Assembly: GCA_020091685.1 (NCBI GenBank)
Contig: CM034595.1
Coordinates: 22,491,564 to 22,555,563 of the forward strand
Origin: Lutjanus erythropterus
Taxonomy: Eukaryota > Chordata > Actinopteri > Lutjaniformes > Lutjanidae
Length of the DNA stretch: 64,000 nucleotides
Reading direction: 5' to 3'
The notes below the pieces were generated by a model. It ran no database searches. It had not been told where the DNA came from and saw only the letters and a list, made by a program, of their open reading frames with translations. Each line of letters starts with the position of its first letter. Positions within the stretch are counted from its first letter, which is position 1. The position numbers and the translations under genes are program-made. Positions 27,075 to 38,800 of the stretch are shown in pieces.

Positions 27075-27222
27075 GGGGCACCCCTGTAGCTCAGAGGGCG
27101 GAACATGAGCCTCATGTACTGAGGCTCTTGGTCCGTGGCAGCAGTCATGGGGTCTACTCCTGCCAGAGTTGTGTGTCATCGCCCTCTATTCTATCCTAAT
27201 AAAAGCACAAAAGCCAAATAAA
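27075..27222 (+). mobile_element. tRNA-derived SINE remnant
   Basis: It has a tRNA-like head with an A box (TAGCTCAGAGGG, 27087-27098) and a B-box-like stretch (GGGGTCTACTCC, 27149-27160), then a non-tRNA body with CATCGCCCTCT and an A-rich tail TAATAAAAGCACAAAAGCC. This is the layout of a common fish SINE. It does not fold as a normal tRNA gene. Confidence 0.6.
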
Positions 27223-27854
27223 ATACTTTAAAAAGAATACCTAAAGGCAGCGCATACACAGATCTTCAGGACAAAGTTGAGTAACAAATATGCTAACATT
27301 TAGGCGTAGTGGTCTGATGAAGGCCAGTAGGCGTTAGCTTGTCTGCAGAAGTGTACTGTTCTCTAACTTGGACTCTGAAGCCTGGTGACTGATCAGCTCT
27401 TGACCAGGTTTGCATTACTGTCGCTGGTGGTCAAGTGAGTAGCAACTGTGTTTTGGCAACTCAGCTGCAAGGTGATTATCAGGTGTGGAGCTTACCTGCT
27501 CTGGGGGGGATCATGTGGATAATAATGAGCTAAGATCTTTTATCTCTATAAGCCTATCACTGATCACCTAAATCTAATAACACTGAATAGCTGAGTGTAC
27601 TTGATCCTCTCTCACTGTCACTGTCTGATGGTGATGGGGGTTGTGACATATTTCATGATGCTGCCGCTTTATTGTATTTTTTAATAGGCTTTTAATATTT
27701 TTATTACATGATGTATGATGAGTGTGTGGATCAGAAGATTAAACCAAAAGATCTGTTATTTTAAAATTAAAAGCCTGTCATTTTGTAGTATTTTATTTCT
27801 TTTTATAGGGTGCATTGTGCAGAACAATATGGAGCAAAACTGACATGTATATAT

Positions 27855-27900
27855 AGTATGTATGTACCATGATGCTGAAACATCATGGTACATACATACT
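27855..27900. repeat. Perfect hairpin, 20-nt arms
   Basis: AGTATGTATGTACCATGATG (27855-27874) and its exact reverse complement (27881-27900) flank the loop CTGAAA. Confidence 0.9.
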
Positions 27901-29439
27901 TAGATCTGCAGTCTTGCTACAACCACTGATTATCGATTGTCAGTGACAGTTCTGGCTCTCTGGTGTAAATCAGATAGCTATAGTAGGATGAACACCAGAG
28001 GGGCACCATGTTTGGCGATCGTACAACAGTTTGCAGGAAAACTAAAATCTTGATTGAATATTGAAAATGTGCCTTGTGTGTTGTTAAAACCCTTAAAATT
28101 ACATTTATCTCATTTGCATGGACCTACTTTTTTACATTCTCAGTGATGACAATGTTGAAAAGGCCAAGATGAATCATTAATAGAAATCTAACACAAGAAA
28201 CTTAGTTTAATTCATGAGGTTTGTACTAGTAGGTCTAATTCATGTGGTATGAATATATATAAGCCCTGGGTTTTAAGCGAGGCAGTGCTTTGAGTGAATG
28301 TGACTCGACATACATCCGACTGTGCTTCAGAACTTTGAGGCAGGTTTGGCAAGATGTTGAAGTGTAAGAACATGTTTTCATGTTGATCCTCATGTGTTAG
28401 AAATAAAGCCACTGGAGCTGACGTCTTTTAGACTCTTAGTCTTTTAGAATCATCATTACCATCACCAATCACACACTTTTGAATGTATGTGCACACAGTA
28501 TCCAAATGCCTCATTTTTACAGCACTGTAGGTGATAAAAATTCAGGCCTCACTTAGAGTCTAATCCATTTAGAGGAAATAGGTAGGCTTAATGTCGTCCT
28601 TACTTCCTTGCACCCTTAAAAATGCTTGTTTGCTTTTACAACTGGCTCTGTGGGCAGCTGGGGAGGGGCAGCGCAGATGGATTGGGGCTTCGTTATTTTT
28701 TCTGCCTTTGTAACAGCTCATTTAAAATCACAAGGGCCTGAAGCCCAAGACAGATGGAATCTACTTAAGAAAGAGTCAGTGTCTAATTTAACTCAAATAC
28801 TTCCTAATGTGAAGTAACTCTACACCTTCCTGAAAATACTTTAGGAGCTGTCATGAAAGTTTCATGAAAGAAATGTATTGTTTTATATAATATACAATCT
28901 TATACAGGTCTTACTTGAACCGTTGTGTATCATCTATCATTTTTATAATCATAATTTCCATTGTGTTTCTAGAGATGTTCTCAGAGTGGTGTGTTTCAGA
29001 GAGCAACATTAGACTATGAGTGAACTTTTCCAGTCTCATCATCATTGCGTGTATAGCGTATCAGGCCAGTCCCATGAACTAAGCTTGCTGTGAAATTGCT
29101 TAAGCTTGGTTCGAAAGGACCTGCACAAGTAATATATCACCCTCTTGCAGTTCACCTTATCTTCACTGCTTTAATACTGCCACAAGAAGCCTTGCTTGCT
29201 CACATCAAAGAAATGTTTTGAAAGCCTCTTAAGCTCCCTTTAAAAGGTTACAAAGATCCCCTGAAAATAAAGAGCTGGATTTGAGAGCCCAGTGTGGGAA
29301 AAGCAAATGACTGAGGCCAACCATTTGAGAAAATGATGTCAAAATGATTAAAGACTGCAATTTCTGAATTGAGAAAGTTTTTGAAACTTGAATGTAACAG
29401 AGTTGGTGCTTTCTGTCCTGTGCATTCAACCTCTTATAT

Positions 29440-30065
29440 TGAGATTATTATTAAGATTAATGATGCATCCTTCAGATTAATTTAATCTAAGATTAGTTTT
29501 AATCAGAGTTCAAACCTGGTTTGAAATGAGTAAATCTAGATTTAAAATTAAGCAGGGCTCTGTTGCACAATTAAAAATTAATTTCCATTTAGTAAATCAA
29601 AGTTAAGTGACATAAACTGAAATTAATCCAGGCTCAATAGTATTCCCTAACCTTGCATTGTTTTCTAGCCAGCAAACAAGTTTTTTTCTTAAGTTTACTA
29701 GCTAGATAAAAACTTTACTAAAGATTATATTCTTTGCAAGCTAGCTAAGAAGTTAGTTAGCCTGTTCATAATGGCTTGACAGAGAAGCTCTAATTTCTCC
29801 TTTGAGAAAAACTTGTTGGTTGAATTATAATTAATTTAATCCTCCTCAAGTGTGAGTTAATACTGGATCACATTTTAAATAAAAATGTAAGGTTTTGGAG
29901 CAACAGAATTAAATTTAATCGGGTTTAGAATAAAAATTATACTGACATTTAGAGCAAGGTTTAAATTTAAATTTAAATTTAGTTTGGTGCAGCATAATTC
30001 AAAGTTAAACAAGGATTTAATCCAGTTTAAAAATGAATACTTGTTGGTGCAACCTAGCCTTAATG
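29440..30065. repeat. AT-rich foldback-like repeat with TTGCAC ends
   Basis: The left part has GGGCTCTGTTGCACAATT and the right part TTGGTGCAACCTAGCCTT. Between them are TTTAAATTTAAATTTAAATT (about 29960-29981) and several ATTTAATC/GATTAAAT words in opposite orientation. Confidence 0.4.
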
Positions 30066-30120
30066 AGATGGACATGTGTAAATAATCTGCAAGATGCAAG
30101 AATATCAGAGGTAAATGAAC

Positions 30121-30126
30121 TTTATT
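30121..30126 (-). terminator. Poly(A) signal AATAAA, probable distal 3' end of hdac9
   Basis: TTTATT on the plus strand reads AATAAA on the minus strand, in the context AAAATAAAGTTCATTT. It is followed about 20-40 nt downstream by a T/G-containing stretch. The position and context look like a true vertebrate mRNA end. The cleavage site would lie near 30095-30108. Confidence 0.5.
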
Positions 30127-30576
30127 TTAAAAAAGAAAGGTTTATCACACAAGGCAAAAAAGAGAAGAAATGCAAACTGCTATGAACAGACCACAGGACC
30201 CCCCCCACCCCCACCACCACCACCCCTGCTGGCAGCAAAGGAGTTCTCGTTACAACCAAATCAAAGGAGCAAGACAACAAGACTCACATTGTTCTGATTG
30301 TGTTTACTTGCACTAAAAACATTAGACAATCTGAATGTACAGTATAAGACAGACAGTTTTGATTTTCACATGAATCCAAAACACAGAACCTCATACTAGC
30401 TTTTTTTTTTTCTTACATTTAGTCGACGGTACAAATGAAACAGGAAGGTTTACGGCTATGCAATACATTTGATTGATCACTTTAAGACAGACTATACATG
30501 TCGCAATGGGCACTTTCAGGGGAAAACAGGCTCAAGAAAATAAAAAAGAAGAAGAAGCGAGGTCCTATCCAGGGTT

Positions 30577-30582
30577 TTTATT
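30577..30582 (-). terminator. Alternative poly(A) signal AATAAA
   Basis: A second minus-strand AATAAA inside the probable 3' UTR, about 450 nt before the distal one. The sequence after it is GA/CT-rich rather than GT-rich, so it is a weaker candidate. Confidence 0.3.
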
Positions 30583-31191
30583 GAAGTAACATCAAACCTG
30601 CGTGTTGAGGTAAGCATGCCACTAGGGAATACGAAGGAAGCGATTCCCTTTAAAAGGGACTCCCTTAACCATATCCCCACTCACTTTGTAATTCGCCTTG
30701 ACAGTAAATCAATTCTCAAGCCTGGCCCCTTGGACTCCTCCAACCTTAGGTCCTCCTCTCTCAACATTCCTGCACACATGAATCACTCCAAGTCCTGGCT
30801 TCTAGAAGGCATTTCCTGCCCGGCCCTCTCTCTCCTTCTCTCTGTCTGACTCCTCTGCTGAAAGCTGGGCAGGAACCCGCCGAGCTTTGATTTGGACCCA
30901 GAGGGAGAGAGGGAGGAGAGCTCGGCTTAACACAGGGCCCTGGCTCTGGGACTGCTCCGAGAGTAAGAGAGAGACACGGAGACTCGGGGTGTGTTGGGAG
31001 ATGCCTGCACACCCAAGCAGGGATTTAGTGCTTTATCCTTCAAATTGCAATATGAGCAGCGAACCATATTCCAATGGCAATATCATTCCTAGTGCAGAAG
31101 TTCGCCCTGAGGGAGCGTCCTCTGTTAGGATTTAAGTATACATTCTCTCTAAGACAGATGTTCATTATTATTATTTCCATTCAGAGACCAC

Positions 31192-31900
31192 TTAAAGAGA
31201 TAGTTTGGATTATTTGATGCCTGGTAGTATGAGGTACTTGTCGATAGTTAGTGTATTATTTACAATAGATGGCGGTCGACACACCCCTGGTTTTGAAATG
31301 CCGGGGCACCAGCACAGAAACTAAGCAATGAACTGCGGTGGACAGAGTCAGGAACAAAAAGTATTTTAGCCACTTAAAAATGGTCCATCAAATGTCTTTC
31401 TCTCCAAGCCAACCAAACTCCATATGTGAAATCACTAATTTTACCCTGCAGAACACAGGACTTGCTGGTCTACCACTGCCTCAATCTGTTTGTGTTATTG
31501 TGTGACTTTGGTGTTTTAAAAGGATAGTTTGGAATTGCCAAAGTCACACAATAACACAAACAAACTAACTGATCGACGCAGCAGTAGACCAGTACTACAG
31601 TGTTCTGGGACATAAAATTACTGATTTCTCTGATGGAGTCTAGTTGGTGTTCAAAGAATGACATTTGGCTTATATTACAATGCTTTCTCGTCAGAAAAGG
31701 CTGTCTGAGGGAAAGGTAAAGCACTGAAAATATTCTAAATATAGCGTACATTTAAACTGATATTGATTTTTTTCAGGTGTAGGTTAACTTCTGTGCTGGT
31801 ACTCCTCTATGCTTCTCTACCATTTATTCTGGGTAACACACTGACTATCATTAAGTGCCTCATACAACCCCACTTCAAGTAATCCAAACTATTCCTTTAA
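31192..31900. mobile_element. TTAA-flanked foldback element (non-autonomous DNA transposon)
   Basis: TTAA occurs at both ends (31192-31195, 31897-31900). The termini are inverted repeats: TTAAAGAGATAGTTTGGATT on the left, TTAAAGGAATAGTTTGGATT as the reverse complement of the right. The two halves align imperfectly over more than 300 bp and converge on perfect 24-bp arms, 31488-31511 and 31538-31561, around a 26-nt loop. TTAA target duplication is typical of piggyBac-type elements; no transposase frame is present. Confidence 0.75.
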
Positions 31901-32489
31901 CATGGAACATATCATCACATATTTTCGAGAACAGCGGCGTGTGTAGTGTAGTGAAAATTCTTGAACTCACTGTGAGGACTTTTATGACAATTCTCAAAGT
32001 GGATAGAAGAGCATTCAGATATTTTTAATGGCAAAAATGTACACAACGGAAACATAAGTTGGCTCTTCAAAGCTGTACACCTGTTCGACCTTCCCTCTAG
32101 AAATCATCTTTGATGCTAAATCCACAGTATATGTACATACAACTGTTTGTCAGTTGAGCGGACTCGAGACGACCAAAGCAGCTCTTAAAAAGAACAGTCT
32201 AAATTGTCTTCTTCATATTATATACACATAAGTGAAACGTACATATTTTACAGAGATCACTACACAAAGATCACAAACAGAGAGTCTTAGAGAGTGTGGT
32301 GGGATGAGTGCAGGCTGCAGCTGAGGGAAAAGGGGGTCATATGTCGTGACAGGGAGAGCTGGCCTACTGTGCAATGGCTGCTGTGTGTGTATATATGTGT
32401 GTGTGTGTAAACTGCAGGGATGTGGGTGTTGTATAGACTTGTTTATCTGCGAATGTTTCAAGTGTGTGATCTCATCGTCTTCCCCCCTC

Positions 32490-32825
32490 TCATATCATGG
32501 CTCTTATCACCAGTCTTCCTTTGACATGGTGAAGATAGGTGCTCTGCTCAGACTCTAAGCTCTGATTGGTCAGGGCCTCGTCCTCGCTGTCGGCCGGCTC
32601 CTCTTTGACCTTTATGACCCCGTAGTGAGCGTCGGGGAGCTCGCCGCTCGAACCACTGCTGCTGCTACTGCTCAGCGTGTGCTTCCGAATGACTCCTCCA
32701 GGGGGCAGCCTGTCCTCCTGCATGCTCTCTGTCTGCTCTCTGTGCTGCTGCTCCTCCTGCTCCTCCTCTGACTCCTGCAGGTGTGCGCTGGGCTGACGTA
32801 ACTGCTCAATGGACTTGGACAACAG
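32490..32825 (-). CDS. hdac9: hdac9 terminal coding exon 11 with MITR-type read-through tail
   Basis: The acceptor is TGTTTTCCAG|CTGTTG. The reading frame of 111 residues (482-592) ends at TGA 32492-32490. It encodes [18 protein letters not shown], an acidic Glu/Gln stretch, a serine run (532-541), then [13 protein letters not shown] with SUMO consensus VKEE (K555). In full-length HDAC9 this exon splices on into the deacetylase half. Here the frame runs through the expected boundary after TYLHH (codons ending near 32523) into [11 protein letters not shown]. Human MITR ends QQVIGKDLAPGFVIKVII, and V-G-K/R-L...VI-K/R-x-x-I is shared. The GTs available for splicing on (CAT|GTCAAA, CTG|GTGATA) are poor donors. 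Confidence 0.93.
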   Translation of the reverse strand: MLSKSIEQLRQPSAHLQESEEEQEEQQHREQTESMQEDRLPPGGVIRKHTLSSSSSSGSSGELPDAHYGVIKVKEEPADSEDEALTNQSLESEQSTYLHHVKGRLVIRAMI

Positions 32826-35800
32826 CTGGAAAACACATCGGCTCCACATTAATGATGATATCCTGCAGCAAGTGATCTTTAACAATTACTCTTTTATCAG
32901 GGAAGAGATTAACCGTACCGTCCCACTTTGCCTATTCATAGCTTCACAATACTTACAGAATTCTCTGAATATTTCTTTATCTATCTGTTAAAAACAAACT
33001 ACTGTATCCTCTTTAGCAAATCAAATCAAATCAAACTCTAAACAGTTCATGATAGGAGAATGAAGCACTGCATGGTGCTGATGGCTGGTCCAACAGGTGC
33101 TCTTTAGTGAGGCAGGGAAAATACAAAAAGACAACAAGACCCAGGAAGTCTTGCTTTATATTAAGCTATGCAGACCACCAAGGACAGGAACTAAGGCACG
33201 TCTTCTTATGAAATAATACTTTTAATTTGAGCACAGGCTGTGTATCAACTCTAGGTCTTGAGCAAATTAGTGTTACTGTCTCTGTAAATGCATATAATCA
33301 CAAAAGTGTTGTTGTTGTGTTGTGACAGTTTTCAGGCTGCCCAGTTAGTATAACACCAAAATCTGCAGTAATCACATAAATTGGAGAAAAACAGTTATAC
33401 TATACTATGTAATAGACGATTACACACGGTAAATAATGTATTTTCTCCTGCAAATTCTAGTTATTCTACAACAGTGTCAATAAGGGACAAGCTATAGGGA
33501 ACATGTTATTGAATAGGATTGCTAAAGAGGATAACAAGACATCATATGACACTCTGCTGAATCAAAGTAAGCCATGTTCACTCTAAAGGCACCTATTTTT
33601 GAGCAGTAACCTGGACAATACACCCAGGTTGTCAAAAGTAGTAATACTTTTTCCATGTCACATGCTTAAAACGACACAATATCCCTTAATTACAAATATT
33701 GAAAGTAACAAAGCCTTTAAAAAAAAGATCTAAGTGCTCATTTAGGACCTTAGTTTAGTTTGGTCTTCATTGTCTTGCAGCAAAACTGCCAGTGTTCAGT
33801 TACTTTTTCTGCACCACCACTATGTGCAGGCTAAGTGTTAATTTAAAAAAAAATAAATAAATATGTAATTTTGTTTGTCAAAGACTTTTTCTTTTTGCTT
33901 TTTAACAGATGCATCTGGACCAAAGTGTCAGAGGCATCAAGATGTAAAAAGGACATTCACCCTAACAGAAGAACTCTGCTTAGAGAGATGTCTCTGTGTC
34001 TCTCAGCTTTGCTAAATCAGAACTACTGTAATGGTGCCATGATTTGATCATTCTGCCACAAGAGGGCTCCAGGAGCAGGACTGAGAAGCGCCTGCCTGCC
34101 CCAGCTGGTAACCAACAACATTAGTGTCTCCAGAATGTAGGCCTTACATAAATAACCCCTCAGCTATAAGAATTAGCCTCCTTTAGCTTGGCATTAGTAA
34201 ACACTGTTCATACCTCTTCCTAAAATCCCTAAGCTCTTGTAAATTTCCATCAGCTCCCCCTACTGTTGCAGGCACTGAAGGACGTTTAAAAACAACCGCA
34301 GACAAGCCTCTGCTAGGAAATTAATTAGGGCAATGTTTCGGAGATCTCTCTCAATAAACACTGAGGGCTCATCCCTGATTAGTGGCCATTTATAACCTCC
34401 ACTTAAAGAGGCTTTACTTGCGATCTCATTGGCCTGAGTGATCAGAGCAGGGCCTGTTCACGTGTTTCTAGACAAGATGTTGCAATTATTCCAAAGCTCT
34501 TTTCAAATTAAATCAACTTCACAGAGTACTTTTAATAATAATAATGATTACAGCTGATATTAAAACTAATTTCAGCTGCCTGGCAGTGACAAGTGTTGGT
34601 TATTTTTAGTCTTACAGAGGAAATAAAAGTGAAACAGTTTGCGAGGGTTAAAGCTGGACATCCATACTGTACAACTCAATAAGTTCCTGTGTTGCTTTGT
34701 GCTTTTTATTACTTCTAGGTAAGAGTTGTTCTATGTTTCCCATGGCTGTTTCAGGGTCCAGCGTTGGGACACATCAGTATGTGAGCTCACACAATGCTGC
34801 CTTTCACAGTGTCAGCCACCTCACACACGTCCCTCACCAGAATAATTACACTCTGTGTATAGCGAGGTCACCTCGGCCAGCTAACAGAAACACAAATATT
34901 GCCACAGAGGAACAAAATGTATTCTGGGCACTTTTTCCTTCATTTGAACTTAGCTGAATTGAATTTCACAGAGTTAGCATGTGAACAGCACTGATGCCTT
35001 AAGCTATGATAACAGAATTAGTGCAGGGGAAGCATTTCTTCCCCATTTGAAGTTCAGTGCTTCGCAGAAATAACACCAGGATTCCAGGGAAGAACAGACA
35101 ACAGCCCCGGTCTGCAAACCTGAGCTACCACAGATGCTTTTACAAAAGGCTAAAAATAGATCAACATTTGTGTGCTTAAAACGATTAAATCAGACTCCCC
35201 ACAGTAAAATCAGACCTCACGAGACCTGAGAAGGAATAGAGAAGGCTGCGAAAAGCAATCTCAAAGTCAAAATCCTCCCCTGCGATTTGAATATTGATGA
35301 GTAGCACAATACCTTATTTATATGGACCTGCTGCTGGTACTGTTTCTGTTTCTCCAGGAAGTGCTGGTGTTGCTGCTGGATGACGAGTTGAGCCAGTGTG
35401 TTCTGAGGCAGCGGTGCGGACTGGGTCCTGTTCAAGGGCCTGTGTTTTGGTAGTTTAGGCCGACTGCTGGAGGGTCGATCCTTCATGGCCAGAGGGGACT
35501 GAGGGTGGGATGACATGGAGCCTTGGCCTTGGCAAAACAAATAAAAACAAGTATTAAGTGCTTCTAAATCCATAGTGTAAAATACTTTAATTTAAAGTAC
35601 ACCAATATATAGTTGATTGCTTGACTGATTACTTTTAGAGCTGCAACTAATGATTATTTTTATTTATTTTCATTTCACAAAATACAACAAAATTAGGAGC
35701 ACTACTCCTGATCAGTGCAATAAAAAGACATACAAAAATATACAAAAATACATAGGAACAAAAACAACCACAGTCAAATAATAGGTAAAAACTCCAATAA

Positions 35801-38800
35801 TTAAATAGAATAACAAGTAAGTAGAATACTAGAAAAAAAAACTAGAATCAAGAATAAGAATAAATAAATAAAGATAATGCAAGTTGACAGTGTAATGCTT
35901 AACATTAAGTAATGCAGCCTTACCAGAGGAGAGCATCTTCTGCTGCCTCATCTGCTCCTTTTGCAGGAGGTGTTGGAGGAGGGCCTGGTGACTGGGGCTC
36001 ACTTTAGACTCAAGGCTTGTCTGAAGGGGCACAGGGCCCAGCAGGTGCCCGGGCAGCCCGTGCTTGATTTCTGTCGATCTGTCTTTCAACCCAATGGCGG
36101 CCTGAGAGCAGAGACAAGGTGGTAAAGTAACATTTTTTCTTTAATTCACAATACACATGCTGTGCACTAGGACTGGTAGCCACTTATTATCATTTCTAGG
36201 AAATAAACGGGTCATTTTAACGAGCCAAATTCAATAATCAGCTGTATTCTGTGAATGAAAAAGGATTATTGTTGTGTAGTTACAAATCGATTAGGCAATG
36301 TTGAAATCAGAGACCATCAATGGTTAGAAGTCACTGCAGCAGATGAACAGGCGTCTGTGGAATGTGCCAGAGAGCTAAAAGATGATATATCATGTGCTGT
36401 GTTATCAGGAGTTGCACTTGAGTGGACTTGGCCTTTTTAAAAGCTGTGATAAATGAGGTAATAGAGGCAGATAAGAGCAGGCCTGACACAAGACACTGCA
36501 GAACAATATTTATCTAAAGGCGATAAAATCATTCAGGTCCACAGGTCAGTGACCTGTGGTCATACAGAGAAACCAGACAGCCACTGAGAGCAGGTTTTCC
36601 AACTCACAGGCTGAACAGAAAGACTTACCTTCACTGAGCCACTAAACTGGTGTATTAAAGGGATAGTTCAGATTTTTTGAAGTGGGGTTGTATGAGGAAC
36701 TTTCATAGTTGGTGTATTATCTGCAGAAGATGGCAGTGGCAGATCAGCAACTCCCATCTTCTGTGAGGTAAAAATGTCTCACAGCAAGGTAAAGCAGAAA
36801 AAAACTGTTGTGCATGAACGTGATAAAAGAGCACACATTCATGAACACACTCATGTTCACTGGTGAAGGGTGAACTGAATGGATTAGTTTAGAGCTAATG
36901 AACCTAAGAATCAGTCAGTCTTCATCAGCTGATTAAAAAAAAGTGTAATGCAGACTCATAAAGAGAGAAAGTAAATATGAACAGAGGTTTTGACCTGCTG
37001 TAAAAACTTTCTTTGATCATGCAGCATGACATGTATGAACATACAGGTAGATATGTAGATCCTCTCATCTCATTATCATCTCCTTGCAGTTCTCATGCTT
37101 TATGGTGTGTTCAATTTGAGCTGGAAAGTCGGAATTTCATAGTTCCCATATATATATATAAATATAATGAATTATTCTTATTATTCTTATTATTATTAAG
37201 TTATTCTGGCCATTCAAATTAAGACAAAAAACATGAATACTGCAGACCATTTAGTATGACACCATTATACAGACTCCAGAGGAGGTGGAGGAGAGGAGGT
37301 TCAATTTAAAATTACATTTTTAAAAAATCAAATGACAAATTAAGAAATTAACATGAAATAGTTAATTTTTGGGACTGTGAACTTAGTTAAAAATTTTAAA
37401 TTGTTAACTATGAATGTGGATTTTAACTGAACTTTGAACTAGTTCTTTTGATATACAAACTTGCACAGCACCGATGAAAATATTTTGAATATAGCACACA
37501 CTTAAAGTGATATAGATTTTTTTAAGGTGGTTAAAATATGTTTTGCTGCTGACCCTCTTAGCTACATCAGTATTCCTGCTGCTTCTAAGACCTGGGGCGT
37601 GTCTAACACGATCTACTGTAATACACTGACTATGAACCTCATACAGCCCGGCTTCAAATCTGACCTACCGCTTTAAGCAAGATTTTATTTCATGTAAACC
37701 ACACAGGTTATCTAAGAATATAAAAAAACATTTGTACTCACACTAATGGGTGAGGATGCATTTGAAAGCCCAAAGGAGATGTTGGGTAAGGAGGGAGATG
37801 TGTATAAGCTCAGCATCGACACAGAGCCCTCTGGTCGGAATAGTCTCGGCTGTGAAGGCCATCTCTACATCAAAACACAGGACAGAGCAGAGACAGAGAG
37901 ATTTAGGAGGAGGCAACAGATTTAGAAATCCCACTACGGACAATTCCAAAAGGCAACATGAGCAGTGGCATAAACGTTAATGCACTATGACGAGCAACAG
38001 CCCTCCTCGCTGCAAACGGAAAGGTTTAAGTTTTTATGATAGATGATATACAGGAGTGGCGGGCGGCAAAAGTTTCCTGGTGCTTCAGAGAATGGCACCA
38101 GTGAGGATGATTCGCAATTATAAAACATTGCAAACCTCTAAATCTACAGCTCCACCCTCAGTTCTTCAGTCCTCAGTCGGCCTGCTGCCTGTTCTTACTC
38201 CCCTGTCCCCACCCTCGGGCTACTCTCTCAGAGAACATCAGTACTGGGGCATACTTCCTGTACCCAGCAGAGCAGCCGACCAGCATGTGGTTTTGGAACA
38301 GCCATGTTTATCCTTCCAACCCCTACCAGTACTCAGTGACCTGTATGTGGATATCCGGCCCATATTTGACCCGAGGGACCCGTTCCCTCTGAAAAAGGAT
38401 ACCTAATGTAACGGTGCACAAACACGCCTTGCTTTTGCAACAGGCATGAGGTCTACAGGCACCCCCCAGAGTCCACCAGCGAATTTCATGAGAGCCCCAG
38501 CTTGGGCCGATACAATAGCAATTCTGTGTGTTTATGTTGTTAGCATGTGGATATCTTTGGCTACCAGCGCCTGGGATATCAATTAAACTCCACAGTTCGT
38601 CCTTCTCCCTGAGCCCCCAACCTTCAGCCCGCTGTCAGGGCGTCTCTCCCTTCTCCGTGTCGCTGGAGGTCCCTGGGAGAGTAAACAGCGACGGTTAAGG
38701 AAAACACAGCTGTTCTGTTAAGATTGTTCAGAGATGTGTCATATCTGCCACCCTCTATAATGGTCTGCTTTGTGAGCTCGGTCCAAGGAGAGCTCTGGTC

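Larger units (their letters stand above)
25286..29439. other. Non-coding DNA, mostly repeats
   Basis: Holds a GT run near 25975-25989, the repeat at 26484-26652, the SINE at 27075-27222 and the hairpin at 27855-27900. No exon of an HDAC catalytic domain was recognised on the minus strand. Confidence 0.5.
30121..32489 (-). other. hdac9: Probable 3' UTR of the hdac9 MITR transcript
   Basis: There is no open frame with family similarity after the TGA. The sequence next to the stop (about 32000-32489) is unique-looking and holds a TGTACATA Pumilio-type motif on the minus strand near 32130-32138. A foldback element occupies 31192-31900. The distal part (30120-31190) is mostly unique, with T/G-rich stretches. 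It ends at an AATAAAG in good context. The boundaries are inferred from poly(A) hexamers only; no splice signals within it were judged convincing. Confidence 0.5.

Noticed and set aside
27075-27160. tRNA gene
   Set aside because: A- and B-box-like words are present, but the arms do not form a cloverleaf and the sequence runs into a SINE body with an A-rich tail.
1-30000. twist1 coding sequence
   Set aside because: Expected beyond the 3' side of HDAC9 from vertebrate synteny, but no bHLH-encoding stretch was seen in the window.
37743-37949. Longer minus ORF (MELSVV...) over exon 8
   Set aside because: It is the wrong frame; the frame reading [11 protein letters not shown] matches the family and fits the splice phases.
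38056-38406. 116-codon plus ORF in intron 7
   Set aside because: No recognisable protein; it lies inside an intron of the opposite strand. It could be conserved non-coding DNA.
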